Positions 36,645-50,452 of a stretch of 64,000 nucleotides of DNA are shown here, one piece after another; positions within the stretch are counted from its first letter, which is position 1; each line of letters starts with the position of its first letter. The stretch comes from Ottelia alismoides (taxonomy: Eukaryota > Streptophyta > Magnoliopsida > Alismatales > Hydrocharitaceae): positions 1,674,001-1,738,000 of the forward strand of contig JAZKJV010003256.1 in NCBI GenBank assembly GCA_037367405.1, given 5' to 3'. The notes below the pieces were generated by a model. The model was not told where the DNA came from. It did not search any database and worked only from the letters and a program-made list of their open reading frames with translations. The position numbers and the translations under genes are program-made.

Positions 36645-39600
36645 GTTGAACAAGAAGACCAAGAGGCGATCATGTGCACTCACAAGGCGAGGTGCAAAGT
36701 TATTGTGATAACCGCTCGCGATAACCAACTGACTCTAACAACAATCAACCCACAATGAATAATAAAGCAATGCAAGATAATGTGGATCAAAATTTATATA
36801 AACCCTACTAATGAAAGTGTATAGTGGACAAGTATATGTCGGGTGTCAAACACATGGAACAAACAGGTGTAACAACTTTATTATTTTTTCTAAATAATAA
36901 TGTATAAATGTATATTTATCTGCAAAATATTTACTCAATATTTTTGTGGTTTTTTTAATTATTTATTTTATTTATTTAATCTTTATTCTTTATTTTATTT
37001 TTATATTTTTTGATCTTTTTTACATTCCTTTTCTTTTTAATATATAATATGTGTATATAGGTATCACTATATACAATAATATATATAAGAAAGGGTTTAT
37101 ATATATAATATATATAATAAATATGTAAAAATCTGAAATACAAATAAAATTTATACTTTTTTATTTTTTAAAGGGTTAAAAAATATTTTTAAGGTATTTA
37201 TAATAATTACTAATAATATAAACTACATATAACCAGATATATGTATATAATATAATATAGGGTGTTCTATTTATAAATATAGTTTGATATAGTCAAAATT
37301 CACCAAATATAGTAATTTTATGATTTTCAAATATTCTTATGTTTTTTGTATCTTGTAGGTGATTTTTATTCATTTTTATTTATTTTTAAAATTCAAAATA
37401 TCCCAAATCAGGGATTAATTAAATTGGCAAATTGGTTTTGAGATTTAGTAATACATATAAATAAAAATATAGACCAAAAAACTATTTTTTAGTGTTTTTG
37501 AAAATAGTTTGTAATTTTTAGGTAAGCAAGGGTTTGTGAATTTTTTTATTTTCTTTTGATATTTGTTTGTGAATTTTGGTATGTAGTTATAAAATATAGT
37601 AATAAACATTATAAAATTATTTAGAATTTTTAATAATGACTTTATATTTTTTATTTTTCAATTCAAACATGGATTAGCTCCTTTTGATTTTTAATAAATA
37701 TAAATAGCATATGAATTGTTAAATAAAACATTTGGCATGAATAAGCACATCATCATGTATTTACATCTAGTTTTGCACAATTTTTTTAGCATGGAAACTA
37801 TTTTTAAAAAATAGAAATGCAAAAATAAAATTTATACAAGCTGCTAGGGGTATTATGCAATACAAATTAAAGGCGAGGGGCACATACAAAATACCCAAAA
37901 GTTTGTATTGAAAATTAATTTTTATGTATTAAATTGCAATTGCAAAATCAGAAGGGGTACAAGTATAATTTACCCATCTCATGTGGGGGGCCACATGAGT
38001 TGAGCTAGCAATGGACCTACTTGTAATTTACAAAAATTTCAGGGGATTTGTTGTAATATTTCTACAAACTTTTACACTTCCTTAAATATTGCAATACTAT
38101 TTGTGAAATACAAAAAGATAGAGGGGGTTTTATGATATTTACCTTGCTTAAGCTGGTTTGATCCAGCCTCTATCTTCTCGCCACGTGGAGGATTCAATGC
38201 TCAAGATCTCATATTGCTTTGAAAAGAAAAATATCCCAGATTAGATCTGGGAAGTGTTCTTGATCAGATGGTTGGTGGGGGGTCATGAAGAACACTGAAG
38301 AACTCCAACCTGGGGTTGCTTCGTTTGGTCTGTTCTCCGTCCTCTAGTGGTGTTTCTTTGATTCAACGGTGGTAGTGGATTGTTGGAGGTATTTTGTATT
38401 TACAGGTCTCCTCTGAAGAGGCTTATGTGGCTCAAAGAAGGATCTAGGGAACCGGATAGCTCCAGGGGACCTGGAGGTTCTCTAGGTCTTAAACTTCACC
38501 CCAGAGGGGTCCTTGAAGACCTGGACCTGCACCAAAAAGTTCCATGGTTCATGGAGTACTCCCTCGGTTGGTGTAACTAGAGAGAAGATGTGTGGGATGG
38601 AGGGGAAATGAAGGTCTGACAAAAGGCATAGAAGAAACCTTCAGTTTGCCAGATATCGAAGGATATGGGTTGAAAATAGAGGGGATCTCGCGGAGAACAT
38701 GATGGGAAATGATGTAGCATGGAAATCAAGGTGAAAGAACAGTCGTATCACGGGTGATTTGGCCTGGAGCTCGAGCTCCAGGTTAAAAGGGAATTTGAAA
38801 TTAAATCTAATTTACTAACTAATAAGAAAATATAAAAATCAGAAATGAAACCTAAGCCTAAGATATACCTAGAAATGCAGAAGAAATACCTCATCTTGGT
38901 CGGAGGGCCAAGGAAGCTAGACCTATCGGTCGTGCTCCGGCTCATGCTCCTCAGCCTCTCCTCCTCGCTGCAGACCCTCCCGTACTATCGATGTCACCAA
39001 GGGAGCATGGGTTCTATGGGTCTGAGGGGCTAAGATTTGCTCACGTGAGATCGGGGATGAAAATGGCAAAGAAGGTGAAGCCTTATAGATTGGTGACCCG
39101 ACGAGTTACGAGGAGCGATTGTGTGCTATGGAGAGAGGGTTGGTGGGGATTCAATCATGGGCAAAGGTGACCGGTGTCTGGGCTGCACGAATTTGGAGGG
39201 CTCAAGATGAAGGGAAGCATGGTCTTGGCATGAAAATGAAGAAATTGAGTGAAAAACGAGGTTTCACACGATAGTTGGGGTTGAGCATATAGTTGATAGA
39301 AAGTCAGCAAACGCTGCCTTCTAGTTGGTCCATGGGGACCAATCAGAAAATTCCAAGGCCAAAATGCCTTGGAAAAAAATAATAAATACTAAATTAATTA
39401 ACTAATTTTTATTAAAAACATAAAAATTTTTCTAATTTAATGTAATATTTAATGCCTATTTTTATTAATTTTTCAAGGCTATTTATTATAGGTTAAAATT
39501 TACATGTATAAATAGAGGTAAATATACCTATATTTTGGTATTTTGATTTTTAATTTATATTATATATTTTATTATTATGTACATGTATTTTATAAATTTT

Positions 39601-40487
39601 TAATTTATTTATATACATATTTAGGTATTTTTATTTTATTTTTATGAGTTTATTTATGTATTTCAATAATTATTCACACATATCTCATAGGTATTTATAG
39701 ATAGTTTTCATCTATATATTTAAGTACTTTATTTATTTATTTAAAATTTTGATGGGTTTATTTTATTTTAATTATGTACTTGTGTTTTAAATAATATTTA
39801 AAAATTTATAAAATAAAAAATTTTAAGAATATAGAACAAATATATTGAAGATAATATACATGTATACTTCATAATCGAGGCTCAAAACCTAACTTTTGCT
39901 TCTTAACTCCAAATTGAATGAAACTGCCTTTAATAAATAGCTTGTTTAATTTTATGAACATTAAACGTGAGTTTGGTCATTTTTGATACAATATGGAGAA
40001 GATACAAGTCTGTAAAGTTTTCTCCGTGGCTTTTTATTTTGTGTCCTGGAGACAATGTGTATTATTTTTTAGTGAAAACAATTTTGTATTTTTCTTTGTA
40101 TTTTTATGTACAATATTCATATTGAGGTTTTTATTATTTGAGGTGTAAAAATAATAAAATAGGTACCAAAATTCTATTATTAGGGAATAAAAAATAGGAT
40201 TTTTATTTTGTTTTTGGCCCTTATATTGCCCTACTTTATTCCTGGTTGACCAAGTTCATTCTTAACTTAGTCTTGGGGTTCAGGGTCAATCAATACCTTT
40301 GGTATTTCAATTCATTTTCTTTTTTTACTTTATTATTTAATTTTGATAGTAAATGCAATATTTTATATAGTTTTTGTGTATCAATCCCTTAATATTATTT
40401 TTCAAAAATTAATGTTGTATGCATGTGTTTAGATAGGGATTTAAGGCCAAAATGAAAGAATAAAGGTGATAATATGGATATTCATAT
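36645..40487 (-). repeat. LTR B (5' LTR of element AB)
   Basis: About 3.84 kb, aligned to LTR A over its full length. The minus-strand end is TTCAACA; the start is worn (ATTCATA at 40480-40486). The U5 motif, minus strand, near 36840-36870 reads TTCCATGTGTTTGACACCCG. A GC-rich core is at about 38140-39340. The LTR purine block is at 40217-40242, in reverse. Confidence 0.85.
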
Positions 40488-42695
40488 GGTACATACTCTA
40501 TGGCTTTGATTTAAGGAATCTCTAAGATTAGATTTTTGAAAAATGCTACCATTTCATTGTTGTCCTTTTTTTTAATTTTATGATTTTTTTCATTTTTTGG
40601 TTTTATTTTAGTTAGTGGAGTGGTCAGTGGACTGGTTAGATTCTTGCGATGTCTGTGCTTGAAAATTTTATACATGATTTGTCTCGGGTTCGCTTTGCAT
40701 AGTCCTCACTTCTCCTTGGTTGTCCATCATATTTTAATACCATTTGGGTGACATCATCAAGTTGTTCAGTTAATGCATCAGCTCTTTGATTAATCTGAGC
40801 TATGTCATCTGCTATCGTCTCATGACTCAGAGATGAATACCCTTACTCATAATGCTGTGAATAAATCATGTAATCTTGTGCAGAGTAATAGTTATTCTCA
40901 ACGGTAGTGTCCTGGTCATGGGTCATATTTCCTTGACTCTTAATCTCAATTGTCTGGTCAAAGGAAAACTAGCGGTACTCAGGAAGAGAGCCATCCTGAG
41001 TAGGTGATGGTTCAAATGGTGATTTCTCAATCATAATCGAGAATCGTGTTTCTATGTCAAATTCAGTTATGTTCATGTCCATCCTCAAATTTGCTCGCTC
41101 CATTGTGTCCACATGGTAATCATTCATTTCTGTGAGCGGTTCATATCTTGAAATCTCAACCAAGGAAGAAGGGGGTCGTGAAATGAGAGTAAAGTGGATG
41201 GTGGCTGTGGAAGAGCCAACTCAAAAAGAGGGTTCTCCTGATATGAGAACGAAGATGAAGATGGTCGGGATTCAATCATGTAGGCTTGATCCACGAAGTC
41301 TAGGTATGAATACCAATATTCTGACATCTTTAAAAATGAAGGTGTAGAATGATTCACGAACCATGATATGTATATGAAAGTGCAATGACCTTGGAATGCA
41401 CACAATTTAATACACGATGCAAACTCCAAAATTAACCAACTTTACATAGTGAGGGACATAAAAGTTCAATAGATTATCTATTCAGTTTCAAATTAGTGAT
41501 AAAATCAATCTTATAATCCGTTACACACAATATGTCACTTTGGTGCCATGATGTGGTTCTACTACCCCTCAATCAAATGAGCGATCTACTTGAGCTACCA
41601 TGATATATCACAACCCTAAAGGAGATAGTAGACAAGCACACCCAAGACATCAACTATGGTCGGAGGCGAGCACTTGCATCTCCCAAATTCATATGAGTCA
41701 GATCTAGAGACTTAGGTTGCAGATCCAGGGTTTTGGGCTCTAACATTACTACTACGTCCTCACCCACTCAAAGTCTAGATGTATGCACATGTACACAAGG
41801 ACAGGGTTGCTCTCCCACAATCAATGATGTTCATTTTTTTATCCAGATTTAATTAGTCAATAATGTTTAGAAGTCACCTTGTTTTAATTTGATTATCAGT
41901 TGAATTTAAGTAGTGAATAAAGTATGTCTACACGCAATTCTAATTTCCTTTAAATCATAGATGAGTGGAATCCGAGGGAGAATCGAAAATGGTGTGCAAT
42001 GAAGAACATAATGATGAATGAAAAGTTAGAAATACTTACAGTGCTTCCTTACAATCTCCATGCATGATGATAAATAGAATTTAAATTTCCCTAATAAATA
42101 TATCTAGTGCATGCACAGGAAATCACACCTAGAACAAGAATTTCTATTAGTGAGTGACAGAACAAATAATTTGTATAAGTGAAATCTGGTCTAGTGCGTC
42201 TAACTAATGTGAGAGTATAGACCTAATCCTACGAACACAAAAAACATAGACCTAGTAGCTCAAATAGTTGCAATGCAATCCTAGAACTATATCAATCACC
42301 ATAGATAATAAGGCCCGATAGGCTGAGTGTCTGGTCCAGGTACAAATGCGAGTATTCAAATAAAGACCGTTGGAAATAGAATATTATTACAAATTAACTA
42401 CAAAAAATAATAAATAAAAACAATCTAAATAAAATAAAAATTTCTTTAGGCTTCCTCAGCGGGCTCGGTCCAGAGAATCACCAAACTTCAAAGAAAACCG
42501 CTCGAAGTCCATCGGGTGCCTCGCTTGAAAAATAAGAGAACAAATGTTAGAGAGATATTCACAAAAAATATATACATGAAATAAAAGAAAAAATGCTGAA
42601 AAACAAATGAATAAATAAAATAAGAAAATCGAGGGTCAGACTACCCGAGGATGAGAAACATAAAATTTAAATTATTTTAAAATTAATCCTAAACC
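40488..42695 (-). mobile_element. 5' half of the interior of the C-D element
   Basis: The gag-like frame starts at 41327 as MSEYWYSYLDFVDQAYMIES and, with shifts, continues to 40640 through a helical stretch reading ETIADDIAQINQRADALTEQ (about 40780-40840). The leader is 41328-42695. This half pairs with 24276-27093; together they would form one interior once the AB element is removed. The gag-like start is homologous to those at 19894, 35198 and 59347. The function is presumed structural (a Gag substitute) and is not proven. Confidence 0.65.
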
Positions 42696-42714
42696 GTCCC
42701 CAACAACGACGCCA
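42696..42714 (-). other. Primer-binding site of LTR D (tRNA-Asp)
   Basis: On the minus strand it reads TGGCGTCGTTGTTGGGGAC, a recognisable tRNA-Asp complement, two bases from the LTR end. Confidence 0.8.
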
Positions 42715-42716
42715 TT

Positions 42717-45700
42717 TAATGAGTCTTCAAAATCACAGGTTAAATTTTGTCATTTAATTATCATAGTCGGGCAATCTAGGAATAGTAAAAAATGACTACA
42801 CCGAGAGAATAATATGGAAAATAAATTCTCAATATAGTTAAGTTATTTATTTTACTTTGGTAAGTCCTAAGGTCAAACTCAAGGGCGGTAATATGTGGGT
42901 AGATAATTAATTTTTCAAATAATCTAGAAAATAATGTTTTCAAAGAAGTGGATATTTTTGGAGTTTTTGTATTTTTCAGATTTTTATGGATTTTAACTAA
43001 AAGAGGTAATTATTTTAAAGTAAAATATGATGCATAGTTTTACAAATATATTAATGCAAGAAAAAAATGCCATGCTATGTGAGGAATAAATAAATGCAAT
43101 ATTTTATTTTTTAACTGATGCAATGATATGATGTAATGCAAGGTTCAAGCAAGCCAACAAGGATCTAAGAAAATAGTAATTAATCAAGGGTCAATCCAAG
43201 TATGCACAAATCCCAATGATCAATTGCAAAAATTTATGTTCAATTATTATGCATATATTTCCCAGACTAATGTCCCCAAATTTCACAAATTATTGAGTAG
43301 TAAATATCAACAACAGAAAGTATATGGGCTCAATAGATCAAATAAACTCCTCGATTAATTAATATTCCAAGTTCTATGAGATAGAGGATCAAGCAAGCTT
43401 TAAAACGACAAAGATCATTAAAATCAGATGTATGGTTCACAAGATAAGAATAGATGAATTCTAATGATCAATATGTAAAGAAAATAAATAAAAATATTAA
43501 GGTTTAGACCTTCTGGGGGTATTCTACAAATGTCCAAAGCTATATGGTCATCTTTGTAATTTACCCCACGAAGGTGTATATATGTATTTTCTTGGAACCG
43601 GAAGGACTAGAGCGCAAATTTCCTAAATGCATGTGCGTACTACACGTGAGACCAGGCTTCTTTGTCATTCTGAAAAGTGGTGGGGGCTAGACTACAAATA
43701 ATCCCACGGCACATATGCGACACGTGGTGAACGGAGGCTCGGGAGGCGGTTTGGTCCCCCCCCTCACGGTACCCTCTATCTACTTCAATCCTACCTGAAG
43801 CCATAGGCACGGGAAGGAACAAATCGACGGCTTTGATTGGATGTCGGAGATCTAACAACCAGATTTTAGGCGTGGATCTATGACCATGATAATTCCTAGG
43901 GCAGCTATAACAGCTCGACTTGGGCAATTCTCCCTGGAGTTCTTCTTTTGATCAAGGGGAAGCTTATTTAGATCCCCTTTGATTTCTATGCCGCTACTCC
44001 ATTGCCGACACACAACCGATAGTCATCGAAGGTGGCTCTCATGCATGAAGCATGACCTACAAGAGGGATGTGTAAACATCGAGCAAGACTCTCATCTTGA
44101 ACGTGAAGTGTAAAAGGATTAACAAGAGTCTAGAGCTCCTATCATGGGGATGTAGGAGGAAGAGAAAAGCCGATGAAAGGGGAGGATGAGAGGAAGAAGG
44201 TGGGTTCGTGTAGGTGATGGTGTGAAATTGATCAGGTAAGTGGTTTGAACAAGACAGATGTGGGGATAGAGGAAGAAGAATGAAGAAGTACAAAAGGTAG
44301 AATGAGAAGAGAAGGGATGGGAAGGACAATCACTGTAGGTTTCCTGGAGTTATAGGAAGGATACCTCGCTCCGGTAATTGCTTAAGCTTAGAGGTGGAGG
44401 AGGCGAGATATACTGCCTTGTGAACAACAACTACACGATAGGTCAACCTCTCGTTAATCGTGCCCAAGGGAGAGGTTAGTCGTAGGAGATCGACTCGATG
44501 TCACCTAATCGATCCCTTGGCCCTTTCTCTCTTCTCTTGATGGAAGATGGCGATGGGTAATTTGGAAGGCTGTGAGGCTTAAATAGGATGAAGAAGAATT
44601 ATGTGAGGCGTAGGAATAGGGGTTCAGTTGATGGGGTAAGATTGGTTGCGGGAGAAGGGATAATGGTGTCGTTGATGATAATGATGGGTTTGGGTGGTTA
44701 GGGTTTCAGGTGTAGATTGGAATGTTGGTAGAGATAGGATAATAGGAGATGGAAGAGGTTGGTTTCAGTAATGGGAGGAAATGATGGAGTCAATAGAATT
44801 GGGTGAGGGTTTACGGATCTGAGAAGAAGATAGGAGATTTAGATCAGGTGTTGGGTCTAGTGATTTTGGGAAGAAGGCGATGGGGATAGTGTTTCTTAGG
44901 GTTTTGATGGAGAGGGAAAGAGGAAGGGGATGATGGAGATAGCAAGATGGTTTGGGTGTTGTTGGAGATGAGAGGAACATGCAATGGCCTTCGATAGAGC
45001 TAAAGGTAGGTGCAATGGTGGTAGTCGAAGCGATGCTCGACGAGAGGAAGAAGAAGATCACGTGCTAGGCACGTGGGGGAGAGTGGGACAATAAGGTCAC
45101 GTTCTAGGCATGTGATGGGGGTAAAGGGCAATAGGCACGTGCGATGCATGTGTAGGGGAGAGGGCTATTCAGGAAACGTGTATGGATACGGATCGAAGAA
45201 GATTTAACGACCAAGAATTAATGCACTAGAAGACACATGGTTTTGACTAGGGGTGGAGTGGGTTTGACTTGAGGTATAGGTGGACAGTGAGGAAATGACA
45301 CATGTAGGTGTTGATCGAGACTAGACTTCGACCAATGCAAAAATGTAGAAATAAATACATTAAAATACTGGACTCCTATGCAAAAATGGCCAACATGAAA
45401 AGTGTGTATCTAATTATGATATATAATGTACATGAAGGACCCAAGTGCGAATTGAACAAGGAATGAAAGATATTATTTTTTTGGTAATACTTTATGAAAT
45501 ATCTATCTTTTAGCTTTATTATTTTTATTTGATTTTCTATGAATGAATAAATGCATGAAAAATTCTAATAAGATGTGAAATAATGCAATGGACACAAGTA
45601 CATTTTTTGAATTTTTTGTGAATTGATTTAATGTTAGAATAAATTAGGGAAATGGATTATATACATGTGGATTAGGTCAGTAAGCTCAAGTCAGAACTGA

Positions 45701-46326
45701 TATTTTTTAATTGTTCTTCTGATTTTTTGGATTTTGATTTCTATGTCATTAGTTTAAAAATGAATATAATAAAGAAATGAAAAACAAATTAATCAAAATG
45801 AGTGAAATATGCACGTGAAATGATAGGTCAAAATCAACAAAAATTTACGAAGCTCAGTTAGGTCCCAAAATCCAATTCTTGCAAATGGAATCCGATTCTT
45901 TTGAGTTTGGCCTTATTTTGTCGATTTCTAAAAGTACATTAATTTAAAGTGAGTAGAGTATATTTGGACATTGTATGAGAGATATATAAATGTTTGCAGC
46001 TTTTTGTCCTTAAATGAGGGTTTGGGTTTATTTCAAATATGTACAAATTAGTGTTATTTTTTAGAATTTTCACTGATTAAGGTTAGTGATATGTACACAA
46101 TGGAGTCAGTTTCATGTCCATTGGAGTTAGCATGAATTAATTAAAAATGTATGAAATTAGGTGATAATATGCTAATGAATATGAATGCAGAAGTGAATGC
46201 TTATTTATGCAAATTATTTACAAGCGCATGAATGTTGATTTTATGATATTAACAGATGAATGAACCTAATTTCTCAGAATGGAGCTCTATTTTCAGCTAA
46301 TTAAATGATGAATAACAGATTCACTA
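42717..46326 (-). mobile_element. LTR D (5' LTR of the C-D element)
   Basis: A 3.6-kb LTR related to LTR C from end to end, with an additional segment at about 44705-45360 that is not in C. On the minus strand it starts TAGTGAATC, a worn TGATGAATC, at 46326. The GC-rich core is about 43620-45320. The sequence to its right does not continue the interior, which fits a 5' LTR at the edge of an insertion. Confidence 0.75.
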
Positions 46327-47197
46327 GAAAAACCAAAAACATTTTATTTCTGAAATTTTTAGTTTATTTATTGTATTTTAAAAATTAAAAACATCTCTTT
46401 ATATCTCTTTTCTTTATAGTATATCTATATACATATATATTATCTTTAAAGTAAAATTAAAAAAATGGAAAAGTTAAAAACATAAAACATTACATATAAA
46501 TTTGAACCCATAAAAACATTAAAAAATAAAAATACAAAAAAAGATTCCCTAAGTTGTCTATTCATTTTTGTTGCTCTACCTTGTGTGCTCCTTTGTAGTT
46601 CAACCAGTACTACTTGCGTACTATACACATTTTTGTTGGGTATAATAAATTTTAGATCACCTCCTTTTATTTGATTAATTATTGTTGTGGGTTAATTGTT
46701 GTAGTTATCCTGGGGATTGGGTGATGAGAGCTGAGAGAGGCATCGATTCATGGATTGACGGATCTGACCTATCATACACAGCATGCCCTCTAAGACTGGA
46801 CATTATGCATCATGATCTTCGTGCTTTTCACCTGCTTCTTCATCATTGTTATAATTCAAACCTCCACCTTCAATTTGATTTTTAATCTCTCATATCCGCT
46901 ACTTAGCCCGTTGAATTGAGTCTTGGAGGTCACCTTCATGACAGGAAGGTGTTGCCCATCATTCCACGACGAGGAGGTGGTCGGCCGGAGGCGATTCAAC
47001 CCCACCATGCGGAGCTCTACCATTAGGTTATGTACCATGTTTTCTAGTAACCGAGGCCCTATTTTTCTGCTCTTTCCCTTTGTATTTCGATTCTTAGCAT
47101 AACTGCATCTTTAATTCCTTTTAATTTTTGCTTAAATCCAAAACTCCCAAAAATTTTCATACATGGAGCTCTTGAGCTCCAGGCCTCTGTTCTCCAT
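46327..47197 (+). mobile_element. Tail of a + strand LTR, then unassigned sequence
   Basis: 46327-46700 matches the end of LTR L2 (6860-7215), including TTTGTTGGGTATAATAAATT and GTGGGTTAATTGTTGTAG. From about 46700 to 47197 I recognise nothing with confidence. A minus-strand frame at 46856-47038 of 60 codons is open but has no known motif. The last bases lead into the LTR start at 47198. Confidence 0.45.
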
Positions 47198-50100
47198 TGT
47201 TGAATCCATGATTCAACATGTTTACTCTTTCATTTTAGCTTAAAAACCTTGGACCTGTAAATAACAATAATTTTCATTATTTATCACTCAACCTTTATTT
47301 GTTAATATTATATATTTATCATTCTTTTACACCAAAATAAAACAATAAAGAAGAAAAGAAAAAGGAAATAAATAAAGAAGGATGTGTTTATGAAATAAAT
47401 GTAGACTGACCCTAACCCCAAGACCAGGCTAAGATTAGAATGGTAGACAAGGAATAAAGTAGGGGAGATCGGGTCCATAACATATAAAATCAAGAAAACC
47501 TATTCTCACGTGTACATATTCATCATTTTTCACCGTGTACATATTTTCACCTATTTTATTTATCAATAAAATAACCTCAAATAAAAATGTTTCCTTCTTG
47601 AAAGTTGTTTGCAATAATGTATATTAATTTATAAAAATATCAAAAAAACTATTTAACCAATAAATAAATACTTACAATGAATTTAAAAAGTCAAAAAATC
47701 TAACTTCCCATGTTCAAAACAATTTATAGAAAACTCCAAATTGACCAAACTCACTTTTAAACTTCGTTTTTATAACTAATACTATTTATTAAAAATATCA
47801 AAAAAATAATGAAATAAATCATGTGAGTTGTGACATTTGATCCCTTTGTACTATTTAAATATTCCTAAGTCCAATTACTTAATCTTTTTCTACATTATTT
47901 ATAAAAACTCTAGAAAAAAATATAACTTAAAAATAATTGATAATAAATACAAATAAATCTTAAAATCTAAAAGATGTAAAGCCTAACTTCTGAACCTCAC
48001 AATTCGGCCATATGAACTCCGATTTGGGTGTACTCACTTTTAATTTTCGTTTTGTAAAAATTTCTATCAAATAAAAGCAGTTTCACTGAAATCAGAGTTA
48101 ATATGCAAAAAGAAGCTTTTGGGACCATATTGGTATACTTGTATATATGTATATATATTGTATATATTTTTATTTATTTAATTCCTTGCAGATTTGTGCA
48201 CATATTGTTTTTTACATGTTTTGCATTTATTCATTGTATTTATATAAAATACATATAAAAATAATAAAATCAAAAATAAATAAAAATAAAATATTGTATT
48301 TATTATATAGGTATAATGTACCTATACTATATATACTTGTATTTATTTGTCAACTAAATTAATCGATAAGAAAATAAAAATGTCTTTAAAATCCCTAATA
48401 TCTTTTGTAAATAAATAAATTATTAAATTATGTTATTATTTGTAAAAATAATTTATAAAAATTGTAGGTATTTTATACCTATTAATAAAGGTTTTTTGTT
48501 TTACCTTAATTAATTTATTTATTTAGTTTATTAAAAATCTCGAAAAAAATTTAATGAATTGTTATCATTATTTATTTTAATAATATTTTAATTTTTTAAA
48601 AAAGTTTTCTAATTTATTTTAAATTTAATCTACTATTTTGTCTTTAGCCTATTTTGTCTTTTTCCCAAGGCTTCTCCCATTGGCTCATTTGATTCTGTTA
48701 ACCATGAGTCAACTCTGATGCCTCTCTTCTATGCAAATAATATGCTTAACTACCCAACTTTCCAGATTTTTCTCGATTTTCTCCGAATTTCATTTGACCC
48801 TTTTCTTCATCAAAATAAAGTGCACACAACCCTCATTTTCGCCAAAATATATTTGGCATTTTCTCGCATCATTTCATGTGCCATATTTTCTTGAAATTGG
48901 CATTTTATCACTCTATAAAAACCTTGGAGCTTCTTCCTCTTTCTATTTTTTAGCACTTCCATCGTCCTCTAAGGAGCTTCGATCACAGTGGGTGACAAAT
49001 GATCCATTGTTGTAGCAAGGAGATGAGGTGAGGGCCTTTGATCCTGCAATTCGTCGTCGTGCTCCACCTCGCTAGAGAGCTCAACCTACGTCATCACCGA
49101 GCTGTGGAGGTCATGACCTGAGGATCTTTTATCCTCAGCCAGGCAATCTGGTGCCTCTAGTAACTGTAGATTTCCATTTCCTAACATTTTGTTTAATTTT
49201 TCATATCTGTGGTAGTAGATTACCACTGATTTGATCCCATCCCTTTCAATTTCATCCCTGATTTGATTCTCAATCCACCTTCATCCCGATTACCTCCTCT
49301 TCTCTGCACTCTGTTCATCTCTTATCACCTTAGATCTATTCGAGGTCTGAGGTCCGATCCTCTCCTCCATCAACGAGGAACAATCACCAATTCTGACGTA
49401 TTTTTCTTTGTTAATAAAGTTCGTCAAGGTTCGCATAGCTTCGAGCCCTATCTCTACATTTGTAGGTCTTCATCGATGGAGTATAGCTCATTGCATCACA
49501 AGGAGAAAATGGATCTAAGGATCGATCTGTCTTGGAGCATATCATGCCCGAACGTCTTTTTTGAGCATTTGCAATATGAGGATCTGGAGCTTAACTTTGC
49601 TTGGAACCCCTTTCATTAGTCGCAATAGCATATGGATTGTTATTAGCATCTACGAGATCATCTCGAGATAGATTCCCTGAGCCATGATCGATTCGCATCT
49701 CCTGCATCAAATCCACTATTGGAGATATGGAGACACCACACACTACAAAAAATGGTTCAAGAAGAACAACACTGCTTTATTCGATCCAGCACCAATGAGA
49801 TCTGGGAGAGCAACACTGAGATCATGTATAACCGAGATTGAACCATCTGAGTTCCGTGGATCGTCTAAGGCAACAACAACACTGTCACACAATCTAGAGC
49901 AGATCATTCGAGAATCGAGCACATCGATAAAGATCTGGGATTCTGTTGTGCTCAAGCAGAACAGTCGCCGCTCGAAGAAGCATTTCGCGAAGAACATACC
50001 CATTGCTCCAGATTGAACTAGAGTTCCCAGATTAAAGAGCATCCAACGCACCAAATTGATCAGCACCCACCTCATGATCATGTGTAGATTGGCGTACTTC

Positions 50101-50452
50101 ATCCAGCCATGTGTCGCCCCGATCGAGCCTGCCAACCACTAATTAAGGGATGCACGTTCCTAGCATGTGCATATTGGGTAAATAGTTTTTTCATGCCTAG
50201 ACATTCTTCTATTTACAATCAAATCCAAGTAGCTGAATATACATATGATCCACACGTGCTCTTTATGAGAAATTTGCAAAATTTCTCACGTGTTATTGTT
50301 CTATTTACATTTTCTTAAGACTTTACATAAATTGAAGTTTAATCCTTCTATTTCCAAACTTTATTTTCTTGCTTATTTTGCATGGAATAAATAGTTTCAT
50401 TGCTTTAAAAAATCACAAAAATTGGTATTATCTCCTACTTAGTTGTTCTATC
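47198..50452 (+). mobile_element. LTR I (long subtype), interrupted by F2
   Basis: The LTR begins with a perfect palindrome (arms TGTTGAATC and GATTCAACA, loop CAT). It carries the LTR purine block GGAATAAAGTAGGGGAGATC at 47451-47470. It is AT-rich to about 48640, then has a GC-richer core (48640-50200), and then a section like 56100-56280 of LTR H (for example GGAATAAATAGTTTCATTGC at 50383). F2 interrupts it at 50452; its last several hundred bases are not in the window. Two open frames in the core (49263-49619 and 49684-50016) are of unknown origin. Confidence 0.65.

Larger units (their letters stand above)
27094..40487 (-). mobile_element. Two-LTR non-autonomous gypsy element (AB), 13.4 kb
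   Basis: LTR A (27094-30967) and LTR B (36645-40487) flank a 5.7-kb interior that starts with a tRNA-Asp primer site and ends with a polypurine tract. The flanks are AGTAC on the left (27089-27093) and GGTAC on the right (40488-40492), compatible with a 5-bp duplication that has one change. The element interrupts the interior between LTR C and LTR D. Inside are a gag-like/protease frame, a hairpin array and the short 3' frame. No reverse transcriptase, RNase H or integrase motif was seen. A and B differ by many substitutions and indels, so the insertion is old. Confidence 0.8.
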
